Shown here piece by piece: positions 10,596 through 21,332 of a DNA stretch of 64,000 bases. Location: the NCBI GenBank assembly GCA_918797485.1, contig CAKKNE010000002.1:1888501-1952500 (forward strand), in the 5' to 3' direction. The number at the start of each line of letters is the position of its first letter. Positions within the stretch are counted from its first letter, which is position 1. The DNA comes from Pelagomonas calceolata (lineage: Eukaryota; Sar; Pelagophyceae; Pelagomonadales; Pelagomonadaceae). Position numbers and translations under genes: made by a program. The notes under the pieces are model-generated. The model was not told the origin of the DNA. It did not search any database and saw nothing but the letters and a program-made list of their open reading frames with translations.

Positions 10596-11924
10596 CTAGG
10601 CCGTTGTCCCCTGTCAGGAGGATCCCATGCCGGCCGTGCAGCCGTAGCAGTGGTTGTCGAACTTTATCCGCGCGTCACGAACGTCTTCCGTAGAGGTCAG
10701 GTCGAACACCGATTTTCCCGACCCTAACGGCAGATCTAATTGCTGGTTAAAATCGCAGTCATAGACCCGGCCGTCCCAATTAACGCTTAGAGTGGTCCGG
10801 CACATGAGATTTGGTGCAGTCTCATGATTGAAATTCCTAACAAGTAGGTCCAGGTAGTCGCCGAGCTCCCCTCTACGCGACAGGAAGTCCGCGAACCGTT
10901 TAATGGGCATGTTCGTCATCGTAAACAACTCGTTGAACGACACGCCGAAGTGCTGCTGGAGCTCCTCGGCGTACTTGGTTTGTAAAGCGTCTTGAGGGGG
11001 TGGTAAAAACGCTCCGAGCGGGTTATATACAAGATCTAATTTCAGCTCGCGTCCGTAGCCTACTTCATTTAATCGTCGTAAGCCTTCGATGCTCCGCGCG
11101 AAGACGCCTCGGCCCCGCTGCATGTTCACGTTCTTGTCCGAATAGCAAGGCAGCGACGCGACGACGTGCACCGCATGATCGGCCAAAAAGTCGGCCAAGT
11201 CCTCCTGGCCCGGTTCCGCCAATACGGTCAGATTGCACCGATCAATAATATCGACGTCGGGCCGCAGTTCCCGACATCTTCGCACGATCCTCCTAAATTC
11301 AGGCTGCAGCTCGGGCGCGCCGCCCGTAATATCTAACGTCGTCACGGACGGCGAATTTACCAAAATATCGAGGCACTTGTCCGCGACGTCGCTGGACATG
11401 GCCTCGTGGCGCCGCGGACTGGACTCGACGTGGCAGTGGTTGCACGCCTGGTTGCAGTACAGGCCGATGTTTAACTGTAAAACCTCCGTCGCGAAGCGCG
11501 TGCCGTCGCAGCCGGCCTGTTGGAGTAAATGTTCCGTGAATTCGGGAGCGCCGAGCTCTTCCAAGCACCGCCGCCGCCGCTGCTTCTCCTCGAGCGTGAG
11601 CTTTCTTTGACCGGACTCGCGCAGCTTCTTGGCTGTGAGCTGGAAGTCCTTGTCGTTTTTCATGTCATTTAACGTGTCGTCGACCAACGAGCCCTCCGCG
11701 GCTAATCTAGCTCTTAAATCTTTCAGCCCCTGCCAGTCGCCGCGCGCGGGCTTGCGCTTGACGGGCTTCGGTCTACTGAGTTTTATTTTTGCAGTGTCGA
11801 CGGGCGTGTTGTAGTCGGGGAGTGATCGGGTCGAGAGCGCCGCTCTGGTGCCACCGGGCGGCGGCGCCGTCGCGAGCGGCGCGGCCCCGCGCCGGGCGAG
11901 GCGGCGCGCGGCGCGGAGTGCCAT
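10596..11924 (-). CDS. arsS: ArsS-like radical SAM enzyme, probable selenoprotein
   Basis: Radical SAM protein with the cluster ligands CNQACNHCHVE (CxxxCxxC) and the ArsS C-terminal half (NLMCRTTLSVNWDGRVYDCD, ending CYGCTAGMGSS). In bacteria and algae ArsS joins a 5'-deoxyadenosyl group to dimethylarsenite on the way to arsenosugars. The family motif continues with Cys after GSS. Here that codon is UGA (10614-10616), followed by CAG GGG ACA ACG GCC and a TAG. With a SECIS-like hairpin downstream I read UGA as selenocysteine, giving 442 residues. MALRAARRLARRGAAPLAT at the chosen start (11924) looks like a mitochondrial presequence. An upstream in-frame start (11963) is less likely. Residues 70-130 are a charged helical extension. 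Confidence 0.88.
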
Positions 11925-12270
11925 CTGCACTGGGTGTTTACCGGCTTCCGCGGTGCTCAACAAGGTTGGCTCGAACTACACCGGCGGGTTGGACCGGTGT
12001 GCAACTTGGGCCAGGCTGGAGTGCTACAACCCTGTGGGGCTTGAGCGGCCGGCGTCAAGTGATAAGTGGCACCGCCTGCTAAGAATGCTATTTCCAGAAC
12101 TCAATTCCTAAGGATGGCTCCAGCAGGCCGCTGGAGGCGGCCGCCAGTGTTGTCTCTTGGCATCGAAGCAGCCGCTTCAGCTTTGCTTGGGCTCAGCCGC
12201 AGCCGTTACCAGAAGCGTGACTCGCGGACCTACGACTCGTCCAATGGCATGAAGACCTGTCTGCTTGCTT
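11925..12270. other. intergenic region between divergent genes
   Basis: The upstream region of the ArsS-like gene. Apart from the palindrome at its downstream edge I see no feature. Confidence 0.4.
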
Positions 12271-12292
12271 GCTAGTGTCTTACAACCGCTAG
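12271..12292 (+). repeat. intergenic palindrome copy b
   Basis: GCTAGTGTCTTAC, AAC, CGCTAG: lies between the divergent ArsS-like and BRCT genes, 215 bp before the BRCT start. Confidence 0.8.
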
Positions 12293-12506
12293 GTCGTTCG
12301 GCTTGGGGCCGCGGTTCGCGCTGGCAGGCCGCGCGCCGCGTGCAACGCGGTAAAAAGCGCTGTCGCAGTGCACCAGGCAGTTCAGCACTGCAGCGCTGCG
12401 GCACAAGACGCGGTACCTGCCGTGCGCAGCTCGGGGACGGAGATAACTGTGCACTGCGGTTTTTGAGCTCACGGCAGACAGCGGCGACCGGACAAAAAAG
12501 CAAACG

Positions 12507-14798
12507 ATGAGCCGCTCCCGCTCCAAAACCCCAAAACCCGCCAGCGACCAGCCGCGCATCTTCGTAGACGTCCGCCTCAGCGACGGCATGGACGGCGGGC
12601 TCATGGTGCGCGAGATCCTGGAGAAGCTCGGCGCGCGCGTCCTGCGGTCCTGGGCCGGGACCCGCGCGCGCGCGACGCACCTGGTCTGGAAGGACGGCGA
12701 CGCGCGGACGCAGGAGGAGGCGCGGAACTGCGGCGCCGCGGTCGTCGGCCTGTCCTGGGTGAACGCCTGCCGGGACGTCAACGGCATCGCGCCGACGCGG
12801 GGCCACGAGATCGCGCCGGCCGCGCGGTCGACGGCGCGCGCGTTCCTCATCCAGCGCGAGCTCGCGACGACGGCGCGCAAGCGGCGCCAGACGCCGCGCG
12901 CGCCCGACACGGCGCGGCTGCGCGCCGAGGACCTGCCCGGCAGCGACGACCCCCGCTTCCGCTCCACCACTTCCGGCGAGCGGACGCCGGCGATCGCGCC
13001 GACGGCGCCCTGGAGCGACGGCTCCGAGGGGGACCCCGCGCCGCGCACGGTCGGCGTCGTCGAGGGCACTCCAGCCGTCGAGGCGCCGCGCACGGCCATC
13101 CGCGAGGCCTGGTCCTTCACGCAGCGCGACCGGCGGTCGTCCGGCGCGGCGGCGCCGACGCAGGCCGTCTCGAGCGGCAGCGGAAAGCGGTCGTCCGCCG
13201 CCACGGACATCTACTCCCAGAGTGGCACCGAGGCCGCGCCGACGCAGCCGACGCAGCCCCAGCCGCCGCCCGGGACCCTCTTCTCGCCGCCGGCCGAGGC
13301 GCCCGCGCCCGCGCCGACGACGCGCGGCTCGCGGACGTCCGCCGCGGGCGGCGCCGCGAATTTACTATTGTCGGCGCGGGACCGCTACTGGGACGACGAG
13401 CCGTCGGCGCGCCGGCGCGCGCGCGGCCGCCGCGCGACGCGCGGCTCGCTCGCGCCGGACCCGACGCTGCGCCTCGACGCGCGCCTCGAGGCCGCGTCCC
13501 AGGAGTCGTCGCGGCCCCGGAGCGGCGCCACGGCGCGGTCGTCCCTGACGAGCCCGCCCGCGCCGGCCGCGCGCAAGCGCCGCCGCGCCGTCGGCGGCAC
13601 GCCGCCTGCCGCGCCCGAGACAACGCCGGCGCCGCCCGCCGCGCGGCCGGCGCCGGCCCAGCCGCGGCGCGGCGCGGCGCCGGCGGCGACGACAGCGAAC
13701 CCGTTGCACGCGCGCGCCTCGCCGAAGGCGGCCGCGCGGTCGCGCAAGCGGCGGCGCGTCATCCCCGAAGACCCTGCCGACGCCACGCCGGCGCCGCGCG
13801 ACGTCATCGTCATCGACGGCTCGCCCGAGGAGGCAAAAGCGGCGGCTCCGGCTCCGCCGCCGGCGCGGCGGCGGGGCGCGGCCGTGGCCGCGCCGCCGGA
13901 GGAGGCCACGACGAACCCGCTGCTGCGCGCGGCCGCGTCGCCGCCGCCGGCCGTGCCCGCGCCCGCACTCGCGCCTGCGCCGGCTGCACCGCCCCGCGCG
14001 GCGCCGGCCCAACCGCGGCGCGGCGCGGCGCCGGCGACTTCCAACCCGATGCATGCGCGCGACTCGCCGACGGCGAACCGCACGCGCCGGCGGTCGCGCG
14101 GCGCCGCCGCCATCGACGACGACGAGGCCGCGCGACCGGCCAAAAGGCCGCAGACTTTAGTCATATCCGCGTCCGGTGTTGATCCAGCGGGCCGCACGGC
14201 GCTGCGCGCGGCGGCCGCAGCCGTCGAGCGCGCGGGCGGCGGCAAAGCGCGCTTCGCCGACGACGAACTGCTCGCGAAACTCAAAGGGGTGCTGCCCGCG
14301 CGGGCGACACATTTGGTGGCCCAAGCCACGGATGAGGATGCGAAGCCACCCCGCACGCTCAAGGTTCTGTTCGCGCTCGCACGCGGCGGCTGTGCGATCG
14401 TGCGACCGTCTTGGGTCGAAGCTTCGCGGAGTGCGGGACGCTGGGCAGACGTCGACGACCACCTCGCTGGATATGGCCCGCCGCGGGCCGCAGGCGCCGG
14501 CCGGCGTATCCTCGACGGGCTGGCCGTGCACGTCGCTCCCTCGGCGCTCGGGCCCAAGGATCCTTCGTCGTCCGCGCTGACGGCGCTCGTCTCGGCGGCG
14601 GGCGGAAGGTCTGTCGCGTTGCGCCACGCGGCGGTCGCGCTCGTCGGCACGAACTGGAAGCCCTCGGACTGCCGCCAAGCGGGGTTGCGAGCACTGCACC
14701 GGAGCGGATGCGCACTACGCTTCCGATGGCTCTGCGAAGCCGTCGAGGCGGGCGACGCGGGCGCGGTGGCGCGGGAGTTGTACGCGACGAACCACTAA
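12507..14798 (+). CDS. three-BRCT nuclear protein (microcephalin/TopBP1-like layout)
   Basis: 763 residues, no intron. An N-terminal BRCT domain (residues 15-110: RIFVDVRLSDGMDGGLMVRE, THLVWKDGD, VVGLSWVNAC) is followed by a disordered Pro/Ala/Arg region and two C-terminal BRCT domains (about 545-760: TLVISASGVDPAGR, ATHLVAQAT, IVRPSWVEAS, then LDGLAVHVAPSAL, FRWLCEAVEAG). One N-terminal and two C-terminal BRCTs is the layout of microcephalin, which binds phospho-proteins at DNA breaks and mitotic chromatin. The middle holds repeated units of the type RRGAA-x-NPLHAR-x-SP (near residues 391, 451 and 507). A role in damage signalling is inference from the domains. The start is the first ATG, after a palindrome copy. 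Confidence 0.8.
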   Translation: MSRSRSKTPKPASDQPRIFVDVRLSDGMDGGLMVREILEKLGARVLRSWAGTRARATHLVWKDGDARTQEEARNCGAAVVGLSWVNACRDVNGIAPTRGHEIAPAARSTARAFLIQRELATTARKRRQTPRAPDTARLRAEDLPGSDDPRFRSTTSGERTPAIAPTAPWSDGSEGDPAPRTVGVVEGTPAVEAPRTAIREAWSFTQRDRRSSGAAAPTQAVSSGSGKRSSAATDIYSQSGTEAAPTQPTQPQPPPGTLFSPPAEAPAPAPTTRGSRTSAAGGAANLLLSARDRYWDDEPSARRRARGRRATRGSLAPDPTLRLDARLEAASQESSRPRSGATARSSLTSPPAPAARKRRRAVGGTPPAAPETTPAPPAARPAPAQPRRGAAPAATTANPLHARASPKAAARSRKRRRVIPEDPADATPAPRDVIVIDGSPEEAKAAAPAPPPARRRGAAVAAPPEEATTNPLLRAAASPPPAVPAPALAPAPAAPPRAAPAQPRRGAAPATSNPMHARDSPTANRTRRRSRGAAAIDDDEAARPAKRPQTLVISASGVDPAGRTALRAAAAAVERAGGGKARFADDELLAKLKGVLPARATHLVAQATDEDAKPPRTLKVLFALARGGCAIVRPSWVEASRSAGRWADVDDHLAGYGPPRAAGAGRRILDGLAVHVAPSALGPKDPSSSALTALVSAAGGRSVALRHAAVALVGTNWKPSDCRQAGLRALHRSGCALRFRWLCEAVEAGDAGAVARELYATNH

Positions 14799-15012
14799 GT
14801 ATAGATATAAGTCCGTGCTTCTTCTTACGTGTGCGAACGCCTTGTGCGCTCGGCTTGGGAGGGAATCTTCGTATGCGCGGCGCCTTGTGCGCGCGCGTCA
14901 AAAGGGCGAGCGCCTTCACCAATGGTAGCGGCGTGGAGGCAGCGAGCCGGGCGGGTGCCAGAACGCGAGAACCTTCGAGAAGACGTCGTCGGGCATCGAC
15001 CGCGAGTCAAAG

Positions 15013-15230
15013 ATGCGCGTTAGACTCACGCTCAAGATTAGGAAAAATTACGCGCGGGCGCTTTACAAGGACGACAACGCCACCCTCGATGATCTCCGCG
15101 AGGCCGTTAGGATGCTCGAGGATGCGGGACGGACCGCGCGGCGCGTGATGGGTAGCGCGCACCCTCTCACAGCGGCAACAGGACGATCTGCAAGCCGCGC
15201 GAGCCGCGCTCCGCGCCCGTACCGAGTAAC
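15013..15230 (+). pseudogene. relict of a MYND-RINGv-TPR family gene (C-terminal TPR only)
   Basis: Encodes LTLKIRKNYARALYKDDNAT, LDDLREAVRMLEDAGRTARR and VMGSAHPLT, which matches the C-terminal repeats of the two full genes at 56192 and 61482 (for example ATLDDLREAATSLAETKRTA). After AHPLT a shift to another frame is needed to read on through QDDLQAARAALRARTE to a stop, so this copy has at least one frameshift. It also lacks the zinc-finger and upstream TPR parts. It is a dead duplicate. Confidence 0.65.
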
Positions 15231-15414
15231 TACGAAATTCTCGGGAAACAAAAACGGGGTTAACCGCGTTCAAACGTACGACCTCGGACGTCAACACTAA
15301 AACAACGGACTGATTCACACAATATATATATGTTACAAGAGAAGCAAGTAAGCTTCGCAGTCTCGCCCGGCGGCGCGGACGTGGCACGAGACACGACCGC
15401 ACAGCATCAATAAG

Positions 15415-18400
15415 CTAAGGCGACTCGAAGTGCCGGCGGCGACGGCCTGACCCTGAGCCTGACCCTGAGCCTGATCCCGTGGCGCTGCGCGGCCGCCGCG
15501 GCCGGCCGTCGTCCCCCGCCTCACGGCGCTGGCGCCGTCGACGTCTGCGTCGTTCAGCGGGAGTCTCGTCGGCGAAGCCTTCGCCCTGGATCGGCGATTG
15601 GGCGTTTCCAAAGTACGCACCAAACAATCCGGCCGTGGCATCAGTCTCGAGGGGCGCGACGTCTCGTCGTCGGCGCCCGCTACGGCCTGTGAGCCTTCTC
15701 TTTTGCACCATGGTAGCATAGCCCAGTTGCACTGCTCTACAATCTTGAAACACTCCGTCCGGGAAGTGAGGTATGTCTGGTTTATCAAGTTCGGCGTGGG
15801 GATAGTCGGGTGAAATTTCGACGCCACAGCAATAGCAGAAGTCCGTGCGTTCGCGTGTACAAGGCATCACGTCCGTTGATTTGTGAGTCATATGATTGCA
15901 CGACTCGGGGTCATCCTTTTCTATCACTTTAAAACCTGTGTGGAATCAAAATTCGCGACGCGCTCGACTCCACGCCATCGCGACAGCTGCTCGACGGCGT
16001 GGAGGTGCCAGTTCCTCACCGCTCGACGGAGCCAGCACAGCCGTGAACCCGACGTACTGGTTGATTTCCACACAGCTTGAAACAACCGGGACAGCGCTGC
16101 GCGCCATGCTGTTCTCTCCACTCCTCCACCTCGACGTCGGCCCGCTCGCTACACTTGATATTCGGGTGCCACCTGCGTAGAATTCAACCGGTGAGTCAGG
16201 TTGCGTCGATGACGCAATGAAAATTGATTTCCGCCCAGGATCCACGGGCACTTGCAGCGGACGCACCATCTATAGGCGCAGTACGGGCACTGCACCATGG
16301 GGTCGCCGTCTCTAGGTAAGTTCACGAAGCTGCCGCACTTCAAACAATGTATACCTTCACCGAGCACGGATCTATCATAAAAATCGACGAACTTGCGGTA
16401 CTCCTTCCGCCCGAGCACGCGCCGCGCATGCAAATCAGATATATTTGTGGTGCAGCCGGCGTGATGCATCGGACAGCGAAGGGGAAACCTGTGTGGAAAT
16501 CAAATTTGGGCGCCCCGCTATCGACGCGACACATCCCGATGACATCCCGACGACTCCGTCTACTCGATGGCGTGGAACTGTTACGCCATAGACGCCACGT
16601 CGCCCATGTAATCGCGTCTGCTCGATGGCGTCGAGGTTCACGAAGTTCTCCCGCAATAACTCTCCGGATAAGCTAACTCAATGGGTGATTTCCACACAGG
16701 TAGAGACATCGAGATATCACCTAACGCAGCGTGGCAGTAGCTACGCATACAGCCGACGCAGACGTCGTGGTTGCACGACTGGAGATGTATAACAGCATTG
16801 TCCTCGGCGTAACAAATGCAACAGCTCCCCTTTTTCGTGAAGAGGCGGTTCTGGACCTCGTGGAAGAGCCGCCCGTAGTGCCTTGCGTGGTCCAGTTTGG
16901 GTGCAACGGCCGCGGCCTCGACCGCCCTTGGGGCCCACTGTTTTCTGCCGCGCGCGACGGCGATGCGCTGCCGCTTCCTCCTATCTTCCGCCGAGCCCCG
17001 GAAGACAATACCCCCGGAAACGCCCATGACCAGCGCGAGGAAGCCCCCAACCGCCAGCACGACGATGACCACCGTGGGCATCCTGTACTGTTTTTCTTTC
17101 ACAGGCTGGGACCCGTACAAGGGGTCGTCCCAGCAGAGCTCCCAGTACGGCCTACTTTCACGCGCGGGTCCCGCCGTCAAGCGCACATTTACAGTTGTGT
17201 TCTGGAGGTTCGTCCCGACGTTCACGTAGAGCCTCGTTAATACCCTGCCGCAGAAGATGCGTAAAGGTCGTAAAGTGCGTGTACAACACTCCGCGCCCGA
17301 GATTTTATCTCGACAGTCCTCGCACAGGAACACGAGCTGGCCCGCGGGCGTGTCGCCGCCGTAGACGGCGAAACTAATGCCCTGGCGCAGTTGGAGCGGC
17401 GCGTCGAAGGACACGTCCACATAAGTCACGGCTTCGGTCGCGGAGGCCGCCCAGCCGCAGTCGGGGTACGCCAATGTCGCGTTGCCCTGCCCCAGCGCCC
17501 AGGCCTTTGTCGTAGAAGACGTCGTGTACGTGAGCTCGTCGCTCGCGGAAGGGAGCGCGTACCGATGGCGTTCGAGCACGGCGGGCGCGTTGACCGTGCC
17601 GCAGTGGCGCTGGATATCCGTTTCCAGTGAAGCGCGGGGCGGTATCGCGGCGTGTCCGTCCACAAAGTCCACCTGCCGCTGCTGGACCACTTCCAACCGG
17701 TCGTCCATTCGCACCGAGAGAGACGTCTCCGGGGCGAGCTCGGCCCGCCACGCGGCCGTCAAACCTGTGTGGAAATCAACCAGTGAGTTAGGTCGTGAAC
17801 CTCTACACCAAGGAGCAGACGCAGTTACGGGGACAACGTCGCGTCGATGGCGTGGGGCGTGCGAAATTTGATTTCCACACATTGTCAAACGAGGCAGCGC
17901 CTTGCCCGCCGCAAGCCCGGGCCCCGCGATGTGCGCGTCCTCGGGCCCGTCTTCAGAAGCGGCGGCGAAGCCCTCGTCGGTCCCCGGCGTCTGGAGCAGG
18001 ACCTTGTCCGTTTCCGTGTTCGGCGCAGAGGCCACGAAGTAGTGCGCCAGGAAGCCCGTGCCCCAATCCAGGTCGTCGGAACCCTCTAACGTGGAATAGG
18101 CCACGCGGATCGCGCATCGGTCGGCATACGCCAATGACCCACAGGCCACGGATAAAGGTGGCGGCGGCGCGTCGCAGCCGCCTGCCCTACAGGAGAAGAG
18201 CACGGCGCCCGTGTCCGCTTGCGTCACGTTGAAGGACCCCGCATCACCTAAATCCAAGCGCGGGAACGCGACGACGACGCGCGTCGTCGCCGTGACCGGC
18301 GGCGCCAAGATCCACTCGCAGTCTTGCGAGGGCCGCGCGGCCGCGTCCGGCGCGGAGCCGTCGCTAAACAGGAACGACGACGCTCTTAACACAGAACGCT

Positions 18401-20897
18401 GCTGCGACGATGATGAGGCCCACCACTGTTGATCATCACCGGTCAGGGGCGCGAGGGGCACGAGGTGCGCGCCGCAGCCCTGCTGCGGCCGGTCCGAGAA
18501 GTAGGCCACGTCGAAGCCGCGGCCCGCTATTTCCGTAAAGGTCTGCAACCTCAAAATCATCTCGGGCCCGCTCGAGGCCAGCCACTTCGTGGAAGTACTA
18601 CCGCAGAACGTGTCCAGGATGGCGTCGTTGGACACGCTGCCGTCGTAGATTGTTAAAGATCCCTGGGCGCAGTCCGGTATGTCAATCGCGTTCGCCACGA
18701 GCAAGACGTTGGAACCGCCCCCTACGTCGACGTGCCAGTTGAGATCCAAACCCGACGCCAGCGTGTCCCCGACGTAGGGCGCGCGCACGGATGGTGCGGA
18801 GGCGGCGGCGAGCCGCATCTCGCCGTCGCCGACGCCTCTGCCTTCTGTGAAGGAGGCGTAGTAGCGTGCCTCGAACCCGAGGCCGTCGGGCTCCGCCTCC
18901 GTTTCCAACGTGACGTACAATGCATGTGATGAAGCGTGTAAGATGGGCGGGATCTCCTCGCAGCCCGCGCAGTCCCAGAGTAAGGTTGAGGTTGCATTTG
19001 CACCTCCATAGATCCGGAGCCGCCCGCCGCCCAGGTCGACGCGGTAGAACGCCAGGCTGATAGCTGAGACAATGGGTTCCGGTCGTACGAGCCACTCGCA
19101 CTGCAGCGAGGCGGCCATGGCGTCGGCCGGCGCCGAGCCGTCGCCGAAGACGAAGGAGGCCGCCGTGAGCACGCCGGGCTCGCGCACGTGGCCGCAGCGG
19201 TACTTTGGCGCGTCACTGTAGTACGCGAAGTCGACGGCGCCGCCCTCGGAAGTCGACTGGGAGAGTAATCGTAAAGTAATGCCATCAGAAGCAGGTGGCG
19301 CCGTGAAGGCGTCCGCGACCAACCAGGCCTGCAGGTCGGACGAGCAGTCCCACGTCTTGAGGAGTGGGGGCGACCCCGCCTCCTGATAAGCGAGGGCCCA
19401 CGTCGCCTCGTCGTCGCTCACCGCCCCGCCGTACGCCTCGACGACGTCGCCGCAATCGAGGGATAACGCGTTCCAGGCGATCGCCAAAAAGTCTATAGAA
19501 CCGCCAAACACTTTTGGATGTACGACCCACCTATAATCGAGACTCCCCTTCCAGTTATGCGGCGCTCGGATCGACGTCGCCGCGCCACCGACGAGCTCTA
19601 CTTTTTTAGAACCAGCACCGGCGTCCCAGTCCGTAGTTTCCGTCCAGTAGATGGCCTGCCAGCCCGTCCACTCGCTGGCCTCCTCGGTCACGGGGTCCGT
19701 GTAGTACGCGGAGCCGCTCCCGGACACGTATTCGACGTACAACGCGTCGCCCGACGCTTCTAAGGGAGGCGGCGCCGTGAACTGGCAGCCGGCGCAGGAC
19801 CAGAGGAGAGGAGCGTTTTCACCGTTCCCGTCGTAGACTTTCACACTACCTTCGTATTTTACGGACACGCGTTCGGCCACGAAGATTAAGGACGGCGTCC
19901 AGTCGCTGCGCGAGGGTGGCGGCCACGTTAGTGATTGTATTGAATGATCCAACAATGAAGGCGCGACCAGCCACTCGCACGCGTCGGGGCCGAGCATATT
20001 TCCTGTGGCGGAGGAACCATCTGTTAACAAGGCTGATGGTGCCGTAGCCAACGAAACCTCATCCAACGCCCCGTGCTCTCCACAACTACAATAACTCCCG
20101 ACGTGGCACGCGTCGGCGCCGGCCGCGACGTACCGCGCCCGAAATATGAAATCGGGTTCGTCCTCGGCACTGCCCGAAGCGCTACCCGGTGCTGAAAGTT
20201 GCACCATGACGTTGCCCCTTCGACCATAGACCCACTGCTCTGGAAAATCGGCGTGGGTCCACCGTGCCAGCAGGCCCTCGCCGTCGCTTACCGTGACGGT
20301 GTCGCCCTCGCGTAACGTGGCGGCCTCCACATAGACCGCCACGTCGCACTCCGTGCAATCTTTAGGATTGATCTTCCAATCATACAACAAGGGTCGGGGC
20401 GCTTTGCCGCTGGCCGTCTGCGGGGCTATCATGAGGCCTTGCGCCATCTTGAGCTCGACTTCGTAGGTCTCGCCGTCCGCCCGCTCGCCCATGTCGTCCG
20501 TGTGGGCCAGATACCTGATCTTGAAGCCGGAAGCGCCGCCTCTCGGGGCGCTAAAGGTGATAAGAGCAGCGGTCTTCGTTGTTAAGTAAAACGGCGGCGG
20601 CAGCACTTCCCCACAAGAAACACACCGCCACAGCTGCGCCTCGCTCACGCGCTCCTCGCCCTCGTACATGAAAATCTCGCAGCCGTCACATTGCAGTTCT
20701 TCGAAGACGAGCACGAGCGTCTGCATCGAACTGGAACTGCTCGGCTTGATGGCGTAGGTGCACTTGTCGCCCGGGTCGAGTCCTCCCTCGATATACGTCG
20801 CGAGGTTGAGGCGGCCCGTCAGTGCTGTGACCGTGGCGTCGTGGCAAATGGCCCAGGCGCCGGTGGCGAGCCAGAGGAGGGCCCAGAGGCGACGCAT
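15415..20897 (-). CDS. transmembrane CUB-repeat protein with cytosolic RBR (RING-IBR-RING2) module
   Basis: Five exons (17891-20897, 16708-17764, 16246-16488, 16084-16172, 15415-15935) join in phase to 1,638 residues. A signal peptide (MRRLWALLWLATGAWA) leads into a large ectodomain of repeated CUB-like units, with recurring patterns such as LRIYGGANATSTLLWDCAGC and HALYVTLETE and paired Cys. A membrane helix follows (VVIVVLAVGGFLALVMGVSG), then the cytosolic RBR: RING1 CCICYAEDN...SCNHDVCVGC...RCPMHHAGC, IBR HCLKCG...CPYC...WCVRCKCPWHPNIKC, and RING2 RCPGCFKVIEKDDPESCNHM...FCYCCGVEI. RBR proteins pass ubiquitin through a Cys in RING2, but here the residue after HMT is His. The tail has a Gly-Ser repeat and an Arg-rich end. 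All four introns are introners. It may be a receptor-type ligase or pseudo-ligase. Confidence 0.85.
15936..16083 (-). mobile_element. introner element, intron 4 of the CUB-RBR gene
   Basis: 148 bp. Element ends TGTGTGGAAATCAA and TTGATTCCACACA (one base lost). The flanking duplication is GTTTCAAG on the left and GTTTTAAA on the right. The donor is the first GT of the left duplication and the acceptor is the element's CACACAG. Splicing restores CPGCFKVIEKDD without added residues. Confidence 0.9.
16173..16245 (-). mobile_element. introner element, intron 3 of the CUB-RBR gene
   Basis: 73 bp. Ends TGGGCGGAAATCAA and TTGAATTCTACGCA, more diverged than the other copies. The duplication is GTGGATCC / GTGGCACC. 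The donor is GTGGAT in the left duplication. Splicing restores CKCPWHPNIKC, an IBR zinc-ligand stretch. Confidence 0.85.
16489..16707 (-). mobile_element. introner element, intron 2 of the CUB-RBR gene
   Basis: 219 bp. Ends TGTGTGGAAATCAC and TTGATTTCCACACA. The duplication is GTCTCTAC / GTTTCCCC (weak). Splicing gives GDISMFPLRCPMHHAGC, the expected end of RING1. The interior holds two copies of the CTCGATGGCGT core, perhaps a composite or partly duplicated element. Confidence 0.88.
17765..17890 (-). mobile_element. introner element, intron 1 of the CUB-RBR gene
   Basis: 126 bp with perfect 14-bp inverted ends (TGTGTGGAAATCAA / TTGATTTCCACACA) and duplication GTTTGACA / GTTTGACG. The sequence is open in frame, so it could be mistaken for exon, but splicing restores ALPRLTAAWRAEL. 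The core lies in the opposite direction to the copy at 53098. Confidence 0.92.
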
Positions 20898-21101
20898 GGT
20901 GGCTAGGTGTGAGCCGTCTGCGTCATCGGTCGCGCGGCATGGTTATTCCGTCCGGGGGCAGCCCGGCGGCGCGCTCAGGTCTAGGCACAGCGTCTGAGAG
21001 CGCCGCGCCGCGCTGCCGCTGAACCCGACCTTTTCTTGCATTTATTATGAGCCATCGTACGTTTGCTTCCACTTGTCCTAGGAGTCCTCGAACGAACCAG
21101 C

Positions 21102-21125
21102 GCTAGCGGCCTGTAAGACACTAGC
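21102..21125 (-). repeat. intergenic palindrome copy c
   Basis: GCTAGCGG, CCTG, TAAGACACTAGC (the reverse orientation), between the divergent CUB-RBR and PAP/fibrillin genes. 208 bp before the PAP start. The rest of 20898-21332 shows nothing else. Confidence 0.8.
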
Positions 21126-21332
21126 AAACATCAACCAAAGCAGGCTGAGGCAAACCTCGCGCTGTCGTGCCACATACGTTGATTGCGTTACGCGTGGCGT
21201 AGTCGAGAGACATCGTACGGCTGCTGCCACGACGAATAACAGATCGCACGCGGCTCGTCCGCCAAGGCTCAGAGGCACAGAGAGGTTTAGGGCTCTCCGA
21301 GAGCAATCCCGTCAGCAGCACCGAGCACAACA

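Noticed and set aside
17765-17890. Reading the introner as part of the CUB-RBR protein, since it is open in frame.
   Set aside because: The segment has introner ends and a duplication, and removing it restores the repeat. It also appears in the 53098 gene, where it introduces a stop.
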